In this document: piece by piece, positions 1 to 10,100 of the stretch
How the letters are laid out: every line of letters starts with the position of its first letter
Position numbering within the stretch: the first letter of the stretch is position 1
Assembly (NCBI RefSeq): GCF_001724605.1
Contig: NZ_MEEX01000026.1
Location: 1 to 64,000, forward strand
Length of the DNA: 64,000 nucleotides
Direction of reading: 5' to 3'
Origin: Phenylobacterium sp. SCN 70-31
GTDB lineage: Bacteria > Pseudomonadota > Alphaproteobacteria > Caulobacterales > Caulobacteraceae
The notes under the pieces: generated by a model
The model's input: only the letters and a program-made list of their open reading frames with translations
What the model was told of the DNA's origin: nothing
Databases searched by the model: none
Made by a program: the position numbers and the translations under genes

Positions 1-42
1 AACGACGAGTTCATGGCCGCCGCGGGTCAGGCGCAGGGTCCC

Positions 43-62
43 CCTCCCCCGGACGGGGGAGG
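43..62. terminator. GC-rich hairpin before the gcvH repeat
   Basis: An 8-bp perfect stem (CCTCCCCC pairing with GGGGGAGG) closes a 4-base loop. No T-run follows on either side, so it is a weak candidate terminator for whatever lies upstream of the window (gcvT is the expected neighbour). It resembles the ends of the larger palindrome at 48878-49046 and may be a short form of that repeat. Nothing else is visible in the first 94 bases. Confidence 0.35.
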
Positions 63-94
63 AGGCGCGCATGACCTGGCCCCGCCGCAGGCGC

Positions 95-150
95 GCCCCT
101 TCCGTGTCTTCTGTGTTTTCCGTGGTTTCAAACGACGGCGCCTGCGGCGC
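95..150 (+). repeat. Intergenic repeat, copy A
   Basis: A segment rich in 'TTCCGTGTCTTCTGTGTTTT' is followed by 'CCGTGGTTTC' and then 'GACGGCGCCTGCGGCGC'. Almost the same order of blocks recurs at 615-668 after gcvH. The 'CACAGAAAACACAG' core (read on the minus strand) belongs to a dispersed repeat type found in intergenic DNA of many unrelated bacteria; its function is not settled. Its low-GC, codon-free composition differs sharply from the neighbouring genes. Confidence 0.7.
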
Positions 151-177
151 CATGACCCGCCTCTAGGAGAGAACCCC

Positions 178-543
178 ATGCGCTTCACCAAGGATCACGA
201 GTGGGTCGTCCTCGAGGGCGACACGGCCACCATCGGCATCACCGCCTACGCCGCCGAGCAGCTGGGCGACGTGGTGTTCGTGGAGACGCCCGAGGTGGGC
301 AAGACCTTCCAGGCGGGCGACGCCTTCGCGGTGGTCGAGAGCGTCAAGGCGGCGTCCGACGTCTACGCCCCCATCGCCGGCGAGGTGGTCGAGGCCAACC
401 CCGAGCTGACCGAGGCCCCCGAGACCGTCAACGCCTCGCCGGAATCCGGCGGCTGGTTCGCCAAGGTCCGTGTCGCCGACCCGGCCCAGTACGAGGGCCT
501 CATGGACCGCGACGCCTACGAAGCCTTCCTGGCGACCCTCTAG
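178..543 (+). CDS. gcvH: Glycine cleavage system H protein
   Basis: GcvH is the lipoylated shuttle of the glycine cleavage system: it carries the aminomethyl group from the P protein to the T protein and is then reoxidised by the L protein. The 121-residue product is of normal family length. The lipoylation motif [13 protein letters not shown] places the modified lysine at about residue 57. The ATG at 178 is chosen because AGGAGAG lies just upstream and the conserved start [10 protein letters not shown] begins there; the frame stays open further upstream but encodes only repeat sequence. The P-protein genes gcvPA and gcvPB follow on the same strand, separated by a 140-base repeat-filled gap. 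Confidence 0.96.
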   Translation: MRFTKDHEWVVLEGDTATIGITAYAAEQLGDVVFVETPEVGKTFQAGDAFAVVESVKAASDVYAPIAGEVVEANPELTEAPETVNASPESGGWFAKVRVADPAQYEGLMDRDAYEAFLATL

Positions 544-568
544 GCCCCGCGCGACGCGCAGATGAATC

Positions 569-668
569 GAACCACGGAAAACACAGAAAGCACAGAAGCC
601 CGCCGGGCCACGGCCCCTTCCGTGTCTTCTGTGTTTTCTGTGGTTCCAGATGACAGCGCCTGCGGCGC
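569..668 (+). repeat. Intergenic inverted repeat, copy B
   Basis: The left arm (569-598, AACCACGGAAAACACAGAAA...) is the near-perfect reverse complement of the right arm (617-647), with an 18-base GC-rich loop. The right arm plus its tail (to 668) is the second copy of the block at 95-150, including the CGCCTGCGGCGC end. Transcribed with the gcv genes it would form a long hairpin between gcvH and gcvPA. It could be a mobile palindromic element, an mRNA stabiliser or an attenuator; the sequence does not decide. Confidence 0.8.
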
Positions 669-683
669 GCACAGAGTGACCCG

Positions 684-2027
684 ATGAGATACCTCCCCCT
701 CACGCCCGACGACCGCGCCCAGATGCTCGGCGTCATCGGCGCGCCCGACATCGACGCCCTGTTCGCCGACGTGCCCCGGGCCGCGCGCCTGGCCGGGCCG
801 GTGGACCTGCCCGCCCACGCCGGCGAGATGGAGGTCGAGCGCGCGCTGTCGGCCCTGGCGGCGCTCAATCGCCCGGCCGGCGCGGGGCCGTTCTTCTGCG
901 GCGCGGGCGCCTATCGCCACCATGTGCCGGCGACGGTGGACCACATCATCCAGCGGTCCGAGTTCCTGACCAGCTACACGCCCTATCAGCCCGAGATCGC
1001 CCAGGGCACGCTCCAGGTGCTGTTCGAGTTCCAGACCCAGGTGGCCGCCCTGACCGGCCTCGATGTGGCCAACGCCTCGATGTACGACGGCTCCACGGCC
1101 TGCGCCGAGGCGGTGATGATGGCCAAGCGCGTCACCCGGCGCGGCAAGGCGATCCTCTCGGGCGGCCTGCATCCCCACTACGCCGCCGTCACCCGCACCC
1201 TGGCCGAGGCCGAGGGCATGCAGACGGTGCGCCAGCCGGCCGCCGTCGACGCCGAGGCCGCGGTCGTCGACGCCATCGACGACCAGACCGCCTGCGTCGT
1301 GGTCCAGACCCCCAACGTGTTCGGCGTCGTCACCGACGTGAGCCGGATCGCCGAGGCGGCCCACGCCAAGGGCGCGCTGCTGATCGTCGTGACCACCGAG
1401 GCGGTGGCGTTCGGCCTGCTGAAGTCGCCCGGCGAGATGGGCGCCGACATCGCCGTGGCCGAGGGCCAGTCGATCGGCAATGCGCTCAACTTCGGCGGCC
1501 CCTACGTCGGCCTCTTCGCCTGCCGCGAAAAGTTCGTCCGCAACATGCCCGGCCGCCTCTGCGGCGAGACCGTCGACGCCGACGGCCGGCGCGGCTACGT
1601 GCTCACCCTCTCGACGCGCGAGCAGCACATCCGCCGCGAGAAGGCCACCTCCAACATCTGCACCAACTCGGGCCTCTGCGCCCTGGCCTTCTCGATCCAC
1701 ATGTCGCTGCTGGGCGGAAAGGGGCTGGGCCGGCTCGCCCGGGTGAACCACGCCCGCGCCCGCGAGCTGGCCGCCGCCGTGGCCGGGGCGGGGGTCGAGG
1801 TGCTGACGCCGCGCTACTTCAACGAGATCGCCGTGCGGGTGACGGGTTCGGCCGCCGCCCTTGTGGACGCCCTGGCCGCCGACGGCATCCTGGCCGGCGT
1901 GCCCTATTCGCGCCTCGACCCGCACGCGGGCCTGGACGACGTGCTCCTGCTCGCCGCCACCGAGACCACCACCTCCGAAGACATCGCGGCGCTGACGGCC
2001 GCCCTTTCCGCGAAGGCCGCCCGATGA
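684..2027 (+). CDS. gcvPA: Glycine dehydrogenase (decarboxylating) subunit 1
   Basis: This is the N-terminal half of a split P protein. With GcvPB it forms the PLP-dependent glycine decarboxylase that loads the lipoyl arm of GcvH. The product has 447 residues, normal for the two-subunit form. Family signatures include [15 protein letters not shown] at the start, the [16 protein letters not shown] region near residue 95 and a glycine-rich [11 protein letters not shown] near residue 270. Its stop overlaps the start of gcvPB by 4 bases (ATGA), indicating translational coupling. The start is fixed by the conserved N-terminus; there is no strong ribosome-binding site because the repeat precedes it. 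Confidence 0.95.
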   Translation: MRYLPLTPDDRAQMLGVIGAPDIDALFADVPRAARLAGPVDLPAHAGEMEVERALSALAALNRPAGAGPFFCGAGAYRHHVPATVDHIIQRSEFLTSYTPYQPEIAQGTLQVLFEFQTQVAALTGLDVANASMYDGSTACAEAVMMAKRVTRRGKAILSGGLHPHYAAVTRTLAEAEGMQTVRQPAAVDAEAAVVDAIDDQTACVVVQTPNVFGVVTDVSRIAEAAHAKGALLIVVTTEAVAFGLLKSPGEMGADIAVAEGQSIGNALNFGGPYVGLFACREKFVRNMPGRLCGETVDADGRRGYVLTLSTREQHIRREKATSNICTNSGLCALAFSIHMSLLGGKGLGRLARVNHARARELAAAVAGAGVEVLTPRYFNEIAVRVTGSAAALVDALAADGILAGVPYSRLDPHAGLDDVLLLAATETTTSEDIAALTAALSAKAAR

Positions 2028-3604
2028 GCATGAACACCGTGGGCCGTCCCACCCGTCCCGAAGGCGCCGCCGGGCCCGCCGGCTTCGCCTCGCTCACCGG
2101 CGGCCGAGGCCTCCTCCAGGACGAGCCGCTGATCTTCGAGCTGGGCGGCTGGGACAAGACCGGCGTCGACCTGCCCGAGCCCGAGGCCGATGCGTCGGAC
2201 CTCGCCGGCCTCGTCCGCGAAGACCTGCCGCTGCCGGGCCTCTCCGAGCCCGAGGCCGTGCGCCACTACGTGCGCCTGAGCCAGAAGAACCACGCCATCG
2301 ACCTGGCGCTCTATCCGCTCGGCTCGTGCACCATGAAGCACAACCCGCGCCTCAACGAGAAGGCCGCCCGCCTGGCCGGGTTCGCCGACCTGCACCCGCT
2401 CCAGCCGGCGTCCACGATCCAGGGCGCGCTGGCGCTCATGGACCGCCTGGCCCACTGGCTGAAGACGCTGACGGGGATGCCGGCCGTCGCCCTCTCGCCC
2501 AAGGCCGGCGCCCACGGCGAGCTCTGCGGCCTGCTCTGCATCAAGGCCGCCCACGAGGCCGCCGGCCAGGGCCACCGCCGCAAGGTCCTAGTGCCCACCT
2601 CGGCCCACGGCACCAACCCGGCCACCGCCGCCTTCGTCGGCTACGCCGTCACCGAGATCGCCCAGACCGACGACGGCCGCGTCGACCTCGCCGACCTCGA
2701 GGCCAAGCTCGGCCCGGACGTCGCCGCCATCATGGTGACGAACCCCAACACCTGCGGCCTCTTCGAACGCGATGTCCTTGAAATCGCTCGCCTGACCCAC
2801 GCCGCCGGCGCCTACTTCTACTGCGACGGAGCCAACTTCAACGCCATCGTCGGCCGCGTCCGCCCGGGCGACCTGGGCGTCGACGCCATGCACATCAACC
2901 TGCACAAGACCTTCTCGACGCCCCACGGCGGCGGCGGGCCGGGCGCGGGGCCCGTGGTCCTCTCCGAGGCCCTCGCCCCCTTCGCCCCGGCCCCCTGGGT
3001 CCTCTCCGCCGCCGACGGCTTCCAGCTCCTCGAGGAGCCCACCGGCGACGCCGCCCAGGCCTTCGGCCGCCTCTGCGCCTTCCACGGGCAAATGGGCATG
3101 TTCGTCCGCGCCTACGCCTACATGCTGAGCCACGGCTCGGACGGCCTGCGTCAGGTCGCCGAGGACGCGGTGCTCAACGCCAACTACGTCAAGGCCCGCC
3201 TCTCCGACGTCATGTCGCCCGCCTTCCCCGACGGCCCCTGCATGCACGAAGCCCTGTTCGACGACGCCTGGCTGGAGGGCACGGGCGTGACCACCCTCGA
3301 CGTCGCCAAGGCCATGATCGACGAGGGCTTCCACCCGATGACCATGTACTTCCCGCTGGTCGTCCACGGCGCAATGCTCATCGAACCCACGGAAACCGAG
3401 TCGAAGGCCGAGCTGGACCGCTTCTGCGAAACTCTGCGCGCACTGGCCGCGGCGGCGCGGCAAGGCCAGGCCGAGCGGTTCAAGGGCGCCCCCTTCCTGG
3501 CCCCGCTTCGTCGCCTGGACGAAACCCTCGCCGCGCGCAGGCCTAAGCTCGCGTGGCGCCCGGAGCCCGCCACTGTGGCGCCGGCGCCATCTGCGGCTGA
3601 ATAG
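2024..3604 (+). CDS. gcvPB: Glycine dehydrogenase (decarboxylating) subunit 2
   Basis: This is the C-terminal, PLP-binding half of the split P protein. In the 526-residue product the Schiff-base lysine is K295, in the signature [18 protein letters not shown]. The motifs [13 protein letters not shown] (about residue 97) and TSAHGTNPA are also typical. It overlaps gcvPA by 4 bases. A region of low complexity (PAPSAAE) forms the C-terminus. The gene pair makes one enzyme, and with gcvH just upstream the cluster supplies one-carbon units from glycine. Confidence 0.96.
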   Translation: MSMNTVGRPTRPEGAAGPAGFASLTGGRGLLQDEPLIFELGGWDKTGVDLPEPEADASDLAGLVREDLPLPGLSEPEAVRHYVRLSQKNHAIDLALYPLGSCTMKHNPRLNEKAARLAGFADLHPLQPASTIQGALALMDRLAHWLKTLTGMPAVALSPKAGAHGELCGLLCIKAAHEAAGQGHRRKVLVPTSAHGTNPATAAFVGYAVTEIAQTDDGRVDLADLEAKLGPDVAAIMVTNPNTCGLFERDVLEIARLTHAAGAYFYCDGANFNAIVGRVRPGDLGVDAMHINLHKTFSTPHGGGGPGAGPVVLSEALAPFAPAPWVLSAADGFQLLEEPTGDAAQAFGRLCAFHGQMGMFVRAYAYMLSHGSDGLRQVAEDAVLNANYVKARLSDVMSPAFPDGPCMHEALFDDAWLEGTGVTTLDVAKAMIDEGFHPMTMYFPLVVHGAMLIEPTETESKAELDRFCETLRALAAAARQGQAERFKGAPFLAPLRRLDETLAARRPKLAWRPEPATVAPAPSAAE

Positions 3605-3722
3605 ACGCGCGTGAGGAAAAATTAACGGGTAGGCGTCTTTACGGGACTCTCCCACGTACGCATATGGGAGGGGCGATGGCGGGACCTCCCCGCTCCGCCA
3701 CGCGCCCCCCAGGACTACCCAA

Positions 3723-4121
3723 GTGACTTTCGCCATGCCCCCTTTGCGCGTGTACCGCGCCGCAGACGATCTCGCGCGCGAGATCGCCGGCCGCATCAAG
3801 CGGTTCGGCATGGTGATGCTTGGCTTCGCCATCATCATCGCGGGCATCGCCATCGCGCCCCTGCCGGGCCCCGGCGGGATCCCGGTGATCGTGGTCGGGC
3901 TGATGGTCGTCCTCAAGAACTCGTTCAAGGCGCGCCGCCAGTTCGTGCGCCTGCATCGGGCGCACCCCAAGGTGCTGTCGCCCATCCGGCGGCTGCTGCG
4001 CCGCGATCCCGAGTTCCTGCTGCTGTTCTACCAGCAGACCCTGCGCGTCGAGCGGGTGATGATTCCGCGTCGCATGCGCTTCGTGAAGCCGCTCCGCCGG
4101 AAGTTCCGGCGGCGGCGGTAA
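3723..4121 (+). CDS. Small PGPGW-type membrane protein
   Basis: The product has 132 residues and two closely spaced hydrophobic segments (about residues 28-46 and 52-67) joined by APLPGPGGIPVIV, which resembles the PGPGW family of putative transmembrane proteins. A strongly basic C-terminus ends in KFRRRR. The frame opens with GTG at 3723; ATG at 3735 is an equally good start and would remove four residues. A GACTC (GANTC) site and a TTAACGG element lie about 80-100 bases upstream. Function is unknown; the basic tail suggests contact with acidic lipid head groups. Confidence 0.65.
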   Translation: MTFAMPPLRVYRAADDLAREIAGRIKRFGMVMLGFAIIIAGIAIAPLPGPGGIPVIVVGLMVVLKNSFKARRQFVRLHRAHPKVLSPIRRLLRRDPEFLLLFYQQTLRVERVMIPRRMRFVKPLRRKFRRRR

Positions 4122-4255
4122 GCACCGCTGCGGAGCGACGTCGTTTCGAGACGCACAGTCGCGCAGAGCGATGGGTCTCCCAGCGTCAAGCCACAGAGTG
4201 CGCGCGGTCGCCGCGCGCCTTGACCGCCGGATCTCATCGGGATGGACAGCGGGGC

Positions 4256-4352
4256 GTCCACGAACCCCACAACCGACGGGACAATCCGTTAGCCGGCGCT
4301 CTCCCCAGGCGGAGCGCCGCGGCCTGTGCGTGCGGTTGTGGGATTCGTGGAC
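4256..4352. repeat. Nested inverted repeat between convergent genes
   Basis: An outer pair of 20-base arms (4256-4275 and 4333-4352, 19 of 20 complementary; left arm GTCCACGAACCCCACAACCG) encloses a second perfect 8-bp hairpin (4294-4301 with 4312-4319, CGGCGCTC). The 325-base gap 4122-4446 separates the convergent membrane-protein gene and the ATP synthase operon and holds no credible gene. The structure could act as a bidirectional terminator, though it lacks T-runs, or be the relic of a small palindromic element. Confidence 0.7.
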
Positions 4353-4446
4353 AGGTCGCGGGTGTCCGGCGTTCCCCAACGCCAGTCACCCGACCTCGGG
4401 CCACGGTCTCCGGGGTGCGGAGAAGCAGGCGGCCCGATCTCTTGGA

Positions 4447-4950
4447 CTACTGCAGCTTCCCCGCCATCTGACCAATCGCCTGGTCGATCAAGGGGTCGCT
4501 CTTGGCGCCTGACAGGCGCTGGGACAGCACCTGCTCAGCCATCTGCGCGGCCAGTTCGGCGGCGGCGGCGCGGACTTCCGATTCCGCCTGGGCCTCGGCC
4601 ACCTGGATGCGTTGTTCGGTCAGCTTCTGGCGCCGGGCCAGGCTTTCCTCCAGTTTCGCCTTCGCGTCGGCCTCGTAGAGACGGACCTGCTCCTGAGCGG
4701 CGGCGAGCATGTCCTTGGCCTGGCGTTCGGCAGTCTCGCGTTCAGCCTGCAATTCGGCGAGCAGCTTCTGGGCCTCTTCCCGGATGCGGGCCGCCTCGTC
4801 GAGGTCGGACTGGATCTTGGCGGCCTGGGCGTCCAGCGCCCCCGCGATCGCCCGCGGCGCCTTGGCCACGAAGATCACGATCGCCAGGAAGATCACCAGG
4901 CCGGCAGCCACCCAGAATTCGGCGTGGGCGGGATTCAGGAAGGCAGGCAT
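4447..4950 (-). CDS. atpF: F-type ATP synthase subunit b
   Basis: This is the peripheral stalk subunit that links the membrane Fo sector to F1. The 167-residue product has one N-terminal transmembrane helix (about residues 11-29, AGLVIFLAIVIFVA) followed by a long charged Ala/Glu/Lys/Arg-rich coiled coil, the normal build of subunit b. It is the last gene of the Fo operon and its start codon overlaps the stop of the b' gene by one base. Alphaproteobacteria encode two diverged b subunits that form a heterodimer. Confidence 0.93.
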   Translation of the reverse strand: MPAFLNPAHAEFWVAAGLVIFLAIVIFVAKAPRAIAGALDAQAAKIQSDLDEAARIREEAQKLLAELQAERETAERQAKDMLAAAQEQVRLYEADAKAKLEESLARRQKLTEQRIQVAEAQAESEVRAAAAELAAQMAEQVLSQRLSGAKSDPLIDQAIGQMAGKLQ

Positions 4951-5525
4951 CAGGCGTTCCCCTGCACAGCGCGGGCCTCGGTGGCCGTCACCGGCTTGCC
5001 GGTGAGCTTCTCCACCATGGTGCTCGCCACGTCGGCGGCGATCCCCTTCACGTTCGACATGGCGCCGTCGCGCATTGAACGGATACGGGTCTCGGCGGCC
5101 TCGATCTGCTTGGCCAGTTCGGCGTCCTGGGCGGCCTGGCTGCCGGCAAGTTGCTCGGCGGCGGCGGCCTGTGCGTCCGCCACGAGGCGGCGCGCCTCGC
5201 CACGGGCGCGATCGATCTCGACCTTCATGGCTTCGGCCTTGGCGTCGGCCTCGGCTTGCACGCGGCGAGCATCGTCCAGCGCGCCGGCGATGGTCTCAGC
5301 GCGTGCGTCCGCCACCTTCCGGAACCGCGGCACGAACACCCGCGCGAACAGGACATAGAGGATCGCGAACAGGACCAGCAGCCAGACGATCTGGCCGCCC
5401 CAGTACTGGAACTCGAACTGCGGCAGGCCGCCGCTCTCGGCGTGATGGCCGGGAACCTCGGTCGAGCCGACGGGCGCGTGGCCGTGCGCGTCGGCGCTCG
5501 GCGCGGATGTATTGTCAGGGGCCAT
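4950..5525 (-). CDS. atpG: F-type ATP synthase subunit b'
   Basis: This is the second peripheral stalk subunit (b'), typical of alphaproteobacteria and photosynthetic bacteria. The product has 191 residues with a soluble N-terminal extension of about 35 residues (rich in His, Ala and Pro), one membrane helix (IVWLLVLFAILYVLFARVF), then a coiled coil of heptad-like Ala/Glu/Arg sequence. It lies between atpE and atpF. Gene naming varies (atpG, atpF2, atpX); the symbol is used here in the b' sense. Confidence 0.93.
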   Translation of the reverse strand: MAPDNTSAPSADAHGHAPVGSTEVPGHHAESGGLPQFEFQYWGGQIVWLLVLFAILYVLFARVFVPRFRKVADARAETIAGALDDARRVQAEADAKAEAMKVEIDRARGEARRLVADAQAAAAEQLAGSQAAQDAELAKQIEAAETRIRSMRDGAMSNVKGIAADVASTMVEKLTGKPVTATEARAVQGNA

Positions 5526-5594
5526 CAGGCGCGACAGTCCTTGGCGACCGGCTCAAGGGCGGACCGGAAGGCCCGCCCGTAGCCGGCGCGGGCT

Positions 5595-5819
5595 TTAGCT
5601 GAAGAGGATGAGCAGGCCGAGCACGAAGGCCAGAATGCCCAGCGCTTCGGTCAGAGCCGCGCCCAGGATGAGGTTGGTGAACTGGCCGCCGGCGGCCGAC
5701 GGGTTGCGCGTCGCGCCTTGCAGGAACCCGCTGAAGAGGGTGCCGACGCCGATGCCCGCACCGATCATGCCGAGGGTCGCCAGACCCGCGCCGATGAACT
5801 TAGCCGCTTCCGCTTCCAT
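5595..5819 (-). CDS. atpE: F-type ATP synthase subunit c
   Basis: This is the proton-carrying ring subunit. The 74-residue product is a hairpin of two membrane helices joined by the polar loop ATRNPSAAG. The ion-binding carboxylate is the Glu in [13 protein letters not shown], about residue 57, and the [12 protein letters not shown] glycine pattern lines helix 1. Two non-coding gaps flank it (5526-5594 and 5820-5871), room for the translation-initiation enhancement usual for this highly needed subunit. Confidence 0.96.
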   Translation of the reverse strand: MEAEAAKFIGAGLATLGMIGAGIGVGTLFSGFLQGATRNPSAAGGQFTNLILGAALTEALGILAFVLGLLILFS

Positions 5820-5871
5820 GATGATGTCGTCCCGATACGAAGTTTGAGGGTTGGGGTTGAGTGGCCGGCCG

Positions 5872-6657
5872 TCAGTGATGATGGCCGAGATTGACCACGT
5901 CGTTCAGATAGACGCAGGCCAGAACCGCAAAGACGAAGGCCTGGAGGAAGGCCACCAGGAACTCAAGCGCCGTCAGAGCCACGACGCCGCCCAGCGACAG
6001 CATGGCGCCGGGAATGCCCAGCAGGCCCAGACCGCCGCCGGCCGCGAGCGCGCCCAGGGAGACGACGAAGCCTGCGAACACCTTCATCGCCACGTGGCCG
6101 CCCAGCATGTTGCCGAACAGACGCAGCGCCAGGGTCACCGGCCGCAGCATGAACGAGATGAACTCGATCGGCGTGACCAAGATCAGCATGTACCAGGGCA
6201 CGCCGGCCGGGACGAAGAGCTTGTACATATTCGCGCCGTTGCGGGCGAAGCCGACGATCAGCACCAGCAGGATGGTCATCGCCGCGAGCGTCGCGGTCAC
6301 CGCGAGCTGGGACGTCGCCGTGAACACCAGGAACATCCCCAGGATGTTCATGGTCAGGACGAACAGGAACAGCGTGAAGATGAACGGAAAGAACTTTCGG
6401 CCCTCGTGGCCGATGATCGAGGTGGTCAGGTTGTCGATGTAGTTGAACGCCGCCTCGCCCACCATTTGGAGGCGGCCGGGCACAACCTCGCCCTTGGCGG
6501 TGGCCAGGGCGAAGAATCCGGCGATCGCGGCCGCGGCCAAGGTCATGGCCAGGGTCGAGTTGGTGAACGCCATGTCGATGACGCCCACGCCGGGGATCGT
6601 GAAGTCGGGGAGGTCCACGATCTTGCGGACCTCGAACTGTTCCATCGGACCGGCCAT
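5872..6657 (-). CDS. atpB: F-type ATP synthase subunit a
   Basis: This is the membrane stator that forms the proton half-channels against the c ring. The 261-residue product has five to six hydrophobic segments. The essential arginine is seen in [18 protein letters not shown] (about residues 170-187), and the His-rich end VVNLGHHH is common in alphaproteobacterial homologues. It follows atpI by 15 bases. Confidence 0.96.
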   Translation of the reverse strand: MAGPMEQFEVRKIVDLPDFTIPGVGVIDMAFTNSTLAMTLAAAAIAGFFALATAKGEVVPGRLQMVGEAAFNYIDNLTTSIIGHEGRKFFPFIFTLFLFVLTMNILGMFLVFTATSQLAVTATLAAMTILLVLIVGFARNGANMYKLFVPAGVPWYMLILVTPIEFISFMLRPVTLALRLFGNMLGGHVAMKVFAGFVVSLGALAAGGGLGLLGIPGAMLSLGGVVALTALEFLVAFLQAFVFAVLACVYLNDVVNLGHHH

Positions 6658-6672
6658 GCCGCCCTGAACTCC

Positions 6673-7023
6673 TCAATCTTCCTCGTCGTCCGGAGGCAGG
6701 TCCCGTGGCGGGCCCAACTCCCGTTCGAACTCGGCCTGCATCCGACGCGCGGACCGAACCGTCATCCAAATCGAGACCGCGAAGCCCACAAGGACCCCCA
6801 CGATCATGCCCCAAGGCGCGGTTCGGGCCAGCGCGTCCACGGCGGCCCCGAAACCCAGCCCCACAAACAGCCCGCCCAGCAGGACGCCGAGCAGCCTGTA
6901 ACCGTACCCCGCCGCCTTGACCCCGTAGTCCTGGGGAGTCTGGGCCGTGCGCGCTTCGAGCGCTTCCGCCCGGACGCTCAACTGGCGAAGCGCCTCCTCG
7001 CGCGTCTCTTTTCGATCCGCCAT
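6673..7023 (-). CDS. atpI: AtpI/AtpZ-type ATP synthase assembly protein
   Basis: The product has 116 residues, a charged N-terminal helix (MADRKETREEALRQLSVRAE), and two membrane segments (about 48-66 and 75-92) flanking a short loop, the pattern of AtpI/AtpZ. In the family this protein helps c-ring assembly and may conduct Mg2+ or Ca2+. It is the promoter-proximal gene of the Fo operon. The negatively charged end (PPDDEED) is variable. Confidence 0.82.
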   Translation of the reverse strand: MADRKETREEALRQLSVRAEALEARTAQTPQDYGVKAAGYGYRLLGVLLGGLFVGLGFGAAVDALARTAPWGMIVGVLVGFAVSIWMTVRSARRMQAEFERELGPPRDLPPDDEED

Positions 7024-7079
7024 GACAGGAAGGCCTCTGGTCCGAAAGACCGCCAGGGCGGCTTTCAGGTCGCGCGGAA

Positions 7080-7106
7080 CCTATAGAGGCGGGTGCAGTG
7101 CGTCAA
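7080..7106 (-). promoter_or_regulatory. Probable housekeeping promoter of the atp operon
   Basis: On the minus strand TTGACGC (7100-7106) is followed after 12 bases by TCTATAGG (7080-7087). This fits the Caulobacter housekeeping consensus TTGACGS, 10-14 bases, GCTANAWC. The predicted transcript starts near 7073, about 50 bases before atpI. The rest of 7107-7186 is AT-richer than its surroundings and holds a small hairpin (CCCT-CGCA-AGGG) that may end smc transcription. Confidence 0.6.
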
Positions 7107-7186
7107 GGTTCGTTGGACGCCTATTATATCGTTGTTTTGCTTGATGTTTTCAGGCGCCCTTGCGAGGGAGGCATCCTGACGCGGCG

Positions 7187-10100
7187 TTACTGCGCCGCCA
7201 TCGCCTCGGCCTGTCGCAGGTCCACCGACACCAGCTGCGAAACGCCCCGCTCGGCCATGGTTACGCCGAAGAGCCTGTCGGTCCGCGCCATGGTCACGGG
7301 ATTGTGGGTGATGACGATGAAGCGGGTCTCGGTGCGCCGGCACATCTCGTCCAGCAGGTTGCAGAAGCGGTCGACGTTGGCGTCGTCCAGCGGCGCGTCC
7401 ACCTCGTCCAGAACGCAGATCGGCGCCGGATTGGCCAGGAACACGGCGAAGATCAGGGCCGCCGCGGTCAGCGCCTGCTCGCCGCCGCTCATCAGGCTCA
7501 TGGTCGCCATGCGCTTGCCGGGCGGACAGGCGTAGATCTCGAGCCCCGCCTCCAGCGGATCGTCCGATTCCACCAGCCGCAGCTCGGCCTGGCCGCCCTG
7601 GAACAGGGTCTCGAACAAGGTCTTGAAGTGATCGTTGATCACGCCGAACGCCGCCGTCAGGCGCTCACGACCCTCGTGGTTCAACTCGTCGATGCCCTGG
7701 CGCAGACGCGCGATGGCGCCGGTCAGGTCGGCCCGCTCGACGTTCATCGTTTCGAGACGTCCGGCCAGTTCCTGCGCCTCCTCTTCGGCGCGCAGGTTCA
7801 CCGGCCCGATTCCCTCGCGCTGGCGTTCCAGGGCGAACAGGTGCGCCTCCATCCCCTCGGCGTCGGCGGGGATGGCCACAGCCTCGTCGGCCAGCTTGCG
7901 GGCCAAGGCTTCGGGCTCCATGCGCGCGGCCTCCCGGAGGTTGGCCGCCACCTCCTCCAGTCGCTGTTTCGCCGCCTCGTCATGCGCCGTCAGGCTGGCG
8001 CGGACTTCGCGCGCTTCGGCGGCGGCGGCGTCCGCGGCGCGCAAGGACCGTTCCGCCTCGGCGCGCTCGCGCTCCGCGGCCGCCAGCGCATCGGACGTCC
8101 CGGCCCGGCGCGCCTCCGCGGCCGCCAGTTCGTCCAGCAGAGCGGCCTTACGGCTCTCCAGAGTGGACGGTGCGTCCCGGGCGGTCGCCAACGCCGCGTG
8201 TGCGCCGGCCCGCGCGTCGTCCAGGGCGCCGACCCGCTTCGCCGCGGCCTGCGACCGGCGCGTCCAATCCTCATGCTCGCGAGCGACGGACTCGCGCCGA
8301 CGGGCGCGGCCGTCCCGCTCGCGAATCTCCAGCTCGTAGGCCGCCCGCGCAAAGGCGGCCGCCTCGCGCGCCGGACCGGCCGCGGCCCGGGCGGCCGCGA
8401 GAAGATCGGCGAGGTCGTCGTCCGAATCCGCGCCCCCCACCGTGGCCAGCACCTCGGCCAGCGCCGCCTCGTGCTCGGCCAGCTCCGCCTCGAACCGCCC
8501 GATCAGGTCATCCAGGGACGCCGCCCGCGCCGCCTTCATGGCGGCTTCGCGATCCAGACGCTCCAACGCCGCCCGCGCCTGCACCACACGCTGTTCCAGG
8601 GGCGGCGGCTCCCGGCGGGCGGCGCGCAGCGCCTCGTCGGCCGCGCGCACCTGCGCCAGCGCGGCCGTCGCCGCCTCCCGCGCCGCCTTCGCTTGCGGCT
8701 GCAGGGCCTCGATCCCGGTCTCGACCTCGGCGAGGCGCGTCTTCTGCTCCAGACGAATCGCCGCGGGCTTGGGCGCTTCGGCGCGCGCGACGAAGCCGTC
8801 CCAGCGCCACAGATCGCCTTCCTTCGAGACCAGCCGCCCGCCGGGCGGCAGGGCCTTCTGCAACCGGTCGCCGGCGGCGCGGTCCACAAGCGCCACGAAA
8901 GCCAGCCGCGCCGCCAGCGCCGCCGGCGCCCGCACCAGCGGACCAAGCGGCGTCGCGCCTTCGGGCCATGTCGGCGCCGTCACGTCCCGCCCGCTCCAGT
9001 GGGCAGGGGCGGCAGGGTCGAGGGCGGCGTCCAGGTCGTCGCCGAACGCCGCCGCCAGGGCGACCTCGTAGCCGCGATCGGGCGCCACGCTGTCGAGCGC
9101 CGGGGCGAAGCCGCCCCGCTTCGCCTGAGCCACCAGTCCGGCCAGCGCACGGGCCTCGGCGGTCAGGCGGCCGAGCTGTTCCTCCAGCTTGCGGGCCGCC
9201 TCGCGCGCTACGGTCTCGGCGTCGTTGGTCCGGGCGCGCTCGTCCTCGGCGGCGTCCAGGGCGCCGCGAGCGGCCGCAAGCGTCGCCTCGGCGGCGGCCA
9301 GCGCCCCGCGCGCCGCGTCGGCCTGGGGATCGGCGGCGGGTCCCAGCGCAGCGCGTTCGCCGCGAGCCTGTCTCGACCTCGGCGTCGGCCGCCGCGCGAG
9401 CGTCCTCGGCGGCCCGGGCCGCGGCCTCCAGCTCGGGACCCCGCTCGGGCGCGGCGGCGATCTCGGCCTCCAGCGCAGCCAGGTCCCCGGCCAGCCGCGC
9501 CAGCGCCTGGCCTGCGTCCTCGACGATGTGGGTCTCGCGCGCACGGTCCGCGTCGATCCGCGCGAGGTCGTCGGAGAGCCGCTTCAGTTCGGCCGCGTGG
9601 GCCTCGGCCTCGCGATCCAGGCGGTCCTTGTCGATGGCCAGCTTGTGCAGAATCGCCGCGGCCACGGTCTCGGCCTCGCGCAGGGGCTTCAGCGCCGCCT
9701 CGGCCTCGGCGGCCCGGGTGGTCGCGGTCGCGGCGACGCGGGCGGTCTCCTCCACCGCCCGATGGGCGGCGCGGGCTTCGGCGGCCAGCCGCTCGGCCGC
9801 CGCCTTCGCCTCGGTCCATTTCGCCACGAGCACGGCGCCCTGCAACGCCCGGATCTCGGCCGAGAGCCTCTTGTAGCGTTCGGCCTGCCGCGCTTCGCGC
9901 TTCAGGCGGCCCAGGCTGGCTTCGAGTTCCTGGCCCACGTCGTCCAGCCGTGTCAGATTGGCCTCAGCCGCCCGCAGGCGCAGCTCGGCCTCGTGGCGCC
10001 GCGAATGGAGGCCCGAGACGCCGGCCGCCTCCTCCAGGATCAACCGACGGTTCTGCGGCTTGGCGGCGATCAGCTCCGAGATCTGCCCCTGCCGCACCAG

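Noticed and set aside
1..177. Glycine riboswitch ahead of gcvH
   Set aside because: The segment is a repeat and a simple hairpin; no paired glycine-binding cores are visible, and such switches normally precede gcvT, outside the window.
540..1925. Long minus-strand frame opposite gcvPA
   Set aside because: Low-complexity antisense reading with no family features.
4171..4512. Frame in the gap downstream of atpF
   Set aside because: Covers the nested inverted repeat and the atpF end; no ribosome-binding site, no family features.
5851..7086. A 411-codon plus-strand frame over atpB and atpI
   Set aside because: Composition is His/Gln/Arg-rich shadow sequence; the membrane subunits on the minus strand are clear.
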